Shown here: positions 61,273-64,000 of the stretch, piece after piece
Position numbering within the stretch: the stretch's first letter is position 1
Layout of the letters: every line of letters begins with the position of its first letter
From: Streptomyces achromogenes
GTDB taxonomy: Bacteria; Actinomycetota; Actinomycetes; Streptomycetales; Streptomycetaceae
Assembly (NCBI RefSeq): GCF_030816715.1
Contig: NZ_JAUSYH010000001.1
Span: 6,138,001 to 6,202,000 of the forward strand
DNA: 64,000 nucleotides
Reading direction: 5' to 3'
Program-made: the position numbers and the translations under genes
The notes under the pieces: model-generated
The model's database searches: none
Told to the model about the DNA's origin: nothing
What the model saw: the letters and a program-made list of their open reading frames with translations, nothing else

Positions 61273-62220
61273 ATGGCCGTCGTCACGATGCGGGAGCTGC
61301 TGGAAAGCGGCGTCCACTTCGGTCACCAGACCCGTCGCTGGAACCCGAAGATGAAGCGCTTCATCTTCACCGAGCGCAACGGCATCTACATCATCGACCT
61401 GCTCCAGTCGCTGTCGTACATCGACCGCGCCTACGAGTTCGTCAAGGAGACCGTCGCCCACGGCGGCACGGTCATGTTCGTCGGCACGAAGAAGCAGGCG
61501 CAGGAGGCCATCGCCGAGCAGGCCACCCGCGTCGGCATGCCCTACGTCAACCAGCGCTGGCTGGGCGGCATGCTCACCAACTTCTCGACCGTCTACAAGC
61601 GCCTGCAGCGCCTCAAGGAGCTCGAGCTCATCGACTTCGAGGACGTCGCCGCCTCGGGTCTGACGAAGAAGGAGCTCCTGGTCCTCTCGCGTGAGAAGGC
61701 CAAGCTCGAGAAGACCCTCGGTGGTATCCGCGAGATGTCCAAGGTCCCCAGCGCCGTCTGGATCGTGGACACCAAGAAGGAGCACATCGCGGTCGGTGAG
61801 GCCCGGAAGCTCAACATTCCGGTCGTCGCCATCCTCGACACCAACTGCGACCCCGACGAGGTCGACTACAAGATCCCGGGCAACGACGACGCGATCCGCT
61901 CCGTCACCCTGCTCACCCGCGTGATCGCCGACGCCGTCGCCGAGGGCCTCATCTCCCGTTCCGGCGTCGCCACCGGCGACAAGGGCGACAAGGCCGCCGG
62001 CGAGCCGCTGGCCGCGTGGGAGCGCGACCTGCTCGAGGGCGAGAAGAAGGCCGACGCCGAGAAGGCGGACGAGGCTGCCGAGAAGCCGGCCGAGGCCGCT
62101 GCTGACGAGGCTCCGGCCGCCGAGGCCCCCGCCGCCGAGGCTGCCGCCGACGAGGCTCCCGCCGCCGAGGCCGCTCCCGCCGCCGAGGCCGCTCCGGCCG
62201 CCGAGGGCGAGCAGGCCTGA
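61273..62220 (+). CDS. rpsB: 30S ribosomal protein S2
   Basis: A 315-residue S2: MAVVTMRELLESGVHFGHQT, RWNPKMKRFIFTERNGIYII and VDTKKEHIAVGEARKLNIPV, then TNCDPDEVDYKIPGNDDAIR. The last 60 residues are an Ala/Glu-rich extension of PAAEA repeats, common in actinobacteria. The ATG at 61273 follows AAGGAGA. It heads the rpsB-tsf pair. Confidence 0.97.
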   Translation: MAVVTMRELLESGVHFGHQTRRWNPKMKRFIFTERNGIYIIDLLQSLSYIDRAYEFVKETVAHGGTVMFVGTKKQAQEAIAEQATRVGMPYVNQRWLGGMLTNFSTVYKRLQRLKELELIDFEDVAASGLTKKELLVLSREKAKLEKTLGGIREMSKVPSAVWIVDTKKEHIAVGEARKLNIPVVAILDTNCDPDEVDYKIPGNDDAIRSVTLLTRVIADAVAEGLISRSGVATGDKGDKAAGEPLAAWERDLLEGEKKADAEKADEAAEKPAEAAADEAPAAEAPAAEAAADEAPAAEAAPAAEAAPAAEGEQA

Positions 62221-62276
62221 GTCAGGCCGTGAGCCGTACGGTCGCCACGCGGTCCGTACGGTCGTAGGGCGAAGTG

Positions 62277-62309
62277 ACGGCGGGAGGCACCGGGAGTGCC
62301 GCCCGCCGT
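62277..62309 (+). terminator. Attenuator-like hairpin between rpsB and tsf
   Basis: ACGGCGGG and GGCAC on the left arm pair with GTGCC and CCCGCCGT on the right, with one A/G mismatch and a short CGGGA loop. It is in the 156-base gap between rpsB and tsf and may cut read-through. Confidence 0.7.
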
Positions 62310-62376
62310 TCACCCACAGCCCGCTGATCTTCGTAGATCTTCGAGACTTCGAACTCCGAGAGAGATTCACAGAATC

Positions 62377-63213
62377 ATGGCGAACTACACCGCCGCCGAC
62401 GTCAAGAAGCTCCGTGAGCTCACCGGCGCCGGCATGATGGACTGCAAGAAGGCGCTGGACGAGGCCGAGGGCAACGTCGACAAGGCCGTCGAGGCGCTCC
62501 GCATCAAGGGCCAGAAGGGTGTCGCCAAGCGCGAGGGCCGCTCCGCCGAGAACGGCGCCGTGGTCTCCGTCATCGCCGACGACAACTCCTCCGGCGTCAT
62601 CGTCGAGCTGAAGTGCGAGACCGACTTCGTCGCCAAGGGCGACAAGTTCCAGGCCGTTGCCAACGCGATCGCCGAGCACGTGGCGAAGACCGCCCCGGCC
62701 GACATCGCGGCGCTGCTCGGCTCCGAGATCGAGCCTGGCAAGACCGTCCAGGCGTTCGTGGACGAGGCCAACGCCAACCTCGGCGAGAAGATCGTGCTGG
62801 ACCGCTTCGCGCAGTTCACCGACGGCTACGTCACCGCGTACATGCACCGCACGATGCCCGACCTGCCCCCGCAGATCGGTGTCCTCGTCGAGCTGGACAA
62901 GCCGAACGCGGAGATCGCCAAGGGCGTCGCCCAGCACATCGCCGCCTTCGCGCCGAAGTACCTCTCCAAGGAGGACGTGCCGGCCGAGGTCGTCGAGTCC
63001 GAGCGCCGCGTCGCCGAGGAGACCACCCGCGCCGAGGGCAAGCCCGAGGCCGCCCTGCCGAAGATCGTCGAGGGTCGCCTCAACGGCTTCTTCAAGGACG
63101 CCACGCTGCTCGGCCAGCCGTACGCGCTGGACAACAAGAAGTCCGTCCAGAAGGTTCTGGACGAGGCCGGTGTCACCCTGAAGCGCTTCTCGCGCATCAA
63201 GGTCGGCATCTGA
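62377..63213 (+). CDS. tsf: Elongation factor Ts
   Basis: A 278-residue EF-Ts: MANYTAADVKKLRELTGAGM, then MDCKKALDEAEGNVDKAVE (signature 1) and LKCETDFVAKGDKFQ (signature 2). It exchanges GDP on EF-Tu. ATG at 62377; in-frame upstream starts are not supported. A strong terminator follows at 63314. Confidence 0.97.
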   Translation: MANYTAADVKKLRELTGAGMMDCKKALDEAEGNVDKAVEALRIKGQKGVAKREGRSAENGAVVSVIADDNSSGVIVELKCETDFVAKGDKFQAVANAIAEHVAKTAPADIAALLGSEIEPGKTVQAFVDEANANLGEKIVLDRFAQFTDGYVTAYMHRTMPDLPPQIGVLVELDKPNAEIAKGVAQHIAAFAPKYLSKEDVPAEVVESERRVAEETTRAEGKPEAALPKIVEGRLNGFFKDATLLGQPYALDNKKSVQKVLDEAGVTLKRFSRIKVGI

Positions 63214-63313
63214 GTCCGTACCGCGATCGACGCGTCGGCCCGATAGGGTCGGGTGCAGTCGTCCGGTACGCCGTCACGCGCACGCGTGGCGGACGACAGC
63301 AGATCTGACGAGG

Positions 63314-63372
63314 AGGCCATTGCCGCGCATGGGATGCGAACGACACCCCACCGGCAGTGGCCTTCTTCGTTT
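63314..63372 (+). terminator. Terminator after tsf
   Basis: AGGCCATTGCCG (63314-63325) pairs with CGGCAGTGGCCT (63352-63363), a 12-bp stem with one G-U pair, followed by TCTTCGTTT. The loop holds a second small hairpin, CGCAT-GGG-ATGCG (63326-63338). Confidence 0.8.
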
Positions 63373-63402
63373 GTGCACCACGCGAAAGAGGCGGGAACTC
63401 CC

Positions 63403-64000
63403 ATGACCACCAAGGCCCAGAAGAGCGACGACGGCAAGGTACACGGCCGGTTCCTGCTGAAGCTTTCCGGAGAGGCGTTCTCCGGCGGCGGGGGCCTCGG
63501 CGTGGACCCCGACGTGGTGCACAAGATCGCCCGCGAGATCGCCGCGGTCGTGCGCGACGGAGCCGAGATCGCGGTCGTCATCGGCGGCGGCAACTTCTTC
63601 CGCGGCGCCGAACTCCAGCAGCGCGGCATGGACCGCGCACGCTCGGACTACATGGGGATGCTCGGCACCGTCATGAACTGCCTCGCCCTCCAGGACTTCC
63701 TGGAGAAGGAGGGCATCGACAGCCGGGTGCAGACCGCCATCACCATGGGCCAGGTCGCCGAGCCGTACATCCCGCTGCGCGCCGTGCGGCACCTGGAGAA
63801 GGGCCGTGTGGTGATCTTCGGCGCCGGCATGGGCATGCCCTACTTCTCCACCGACACCACCGCCGCGCAGCGCGCCCTGGAGATCGACGCCGAGGCGCTG
63901 CTCATGGGCAAGAACGGCGTGGACGGCGTCTACGACTCCGACCCCAAGACCAACCCGGCGGCCGTCAAGTTCGACGCCCTCGGCTACGGCGAGGTCATCA
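63403..64000 (+). CDS. pyrH: UMP kinase PyrH, 3' end beyond the window
   Basis: 199 codons are visible. MTTKAQKSDDGKVHGRFLLK is followed by LSGEAFSGGGGLGVDP, VVIGGGNFFRGAE, MGMLGTVMNCLALQ and VVIFGAGMGMPYFSTDTTAA, the amino-acid-kinase fold of bacterial UMP kinases. It phosphorylates UMP to UDP. ATG at 63403 follows AAAGAGGCGGG. The gene order rpsB-tsf-pyrH-frr is the usual one. Confidence 0.95.
   Translation, partial: MTTKAQKSDDGKVHGRFLLKLSGEAFSGGGGLGVDPDVVHKIAREIAAVVRDGAEIAVVIGGGNFFRGAELQQRGMDRARSDYMGMLGTVMNCLALQDFLEKEGIDSRVQTAITMGQVAEPYIPLRAVRHLEKGRVVIFGAGMGMPYFSTDTTAAQRALEIDAEALLMGKNGVDGVYDSDPKTNPAAVKFDALGYGEVI

Overview
The window is a high-G+C actinobacterial chromosome segment, almost certainly Streptomyces. 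GTG starts are frequent, codons are strongly GC3-biased, and the gene order smc, glucose permease, ftsY, nsdA, amtB-glnK-glnD, ffh, rpsP-rimM-trmD-rplS, four signal peptidases, whiG, rpsB-tsf-pyrH is the conserved Streptomyces core layout (around SCO5577-SCO5626 in S. coelicolor, from memory). Two genes recognised mainly in this genus, nsdA and whiG, support the assignment.

Left core (1-34660). The segment opens with a cut-off flavodoxin-family gene, a secreted CAP-domain protein, acylphosphatase and a small coiled-coil protein, followed by smc, a glcP-type permease, an LLM flavoprotein and ftsY. NsdA, a regulator of development and antibiotics, precedes the nitrogen operon amtB-glnK-glnD, which carries two GlnR-type boxes upstream. 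The SRP protein gene ffh, an FtsH paralogue, a methyltransferase and a prolyl-tRNA synthetase gene with a one-base frameshift come next. The ribosomal/RNA-maturation run rpsP-khpA-rimM-trmD-rplS leads into four adjacent type I signal peptidase genes, then NUDIX, DUF2469 and YraN genes.

Accessory island (34661-56475, 21,815 bp). A tyrosine-recombinase element splits the comM/yifB Mg-chelatase-like gene between the Asp and Glu codons of its Walker B motif. Its ends are a perfect 10-bp inverted repeat (TTTAGCGACC) flanked by different 6-bp sequences (CTCGAC and TCTGAC). Removing the element restores an open 538-codon comM. The left end encodes a tnpA-tnpB-tnpC-like set (two tyrosine recombinases plus a DUF6262 protein). 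The cargo looks like defence genes: an unknown 841-aa protein next to a PIN-domain protein; a decayed stretch with DUF6192, RacP and IS5 remnants; a patatin-like lipase with C-terminal membrane helices; a HARP-like protein divergent from a short XRE regulator; and a lower-G+C block, hsdM-hsdS followed by a DUF262-DUF1524 (GmrSD/SspE-like) nuclease that also carries a RAMA-like domain. No hsdR is present, so this block may be a modification-coupled restriction system in which a GmrSD-type effector replaces HsdR.

Right core (56482-64000). The 3' half of comM is followed by dprA, the sporulation sigma factor whiG, a TetR regulator, a secreted M23 peptidase, rpsB, tsf and the start of pyrH. Several strong intrinsic terminators are visible (near 2902, 10981, 49443 and 63314). 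I saw no tRNA, rRNA or CRISPR array.
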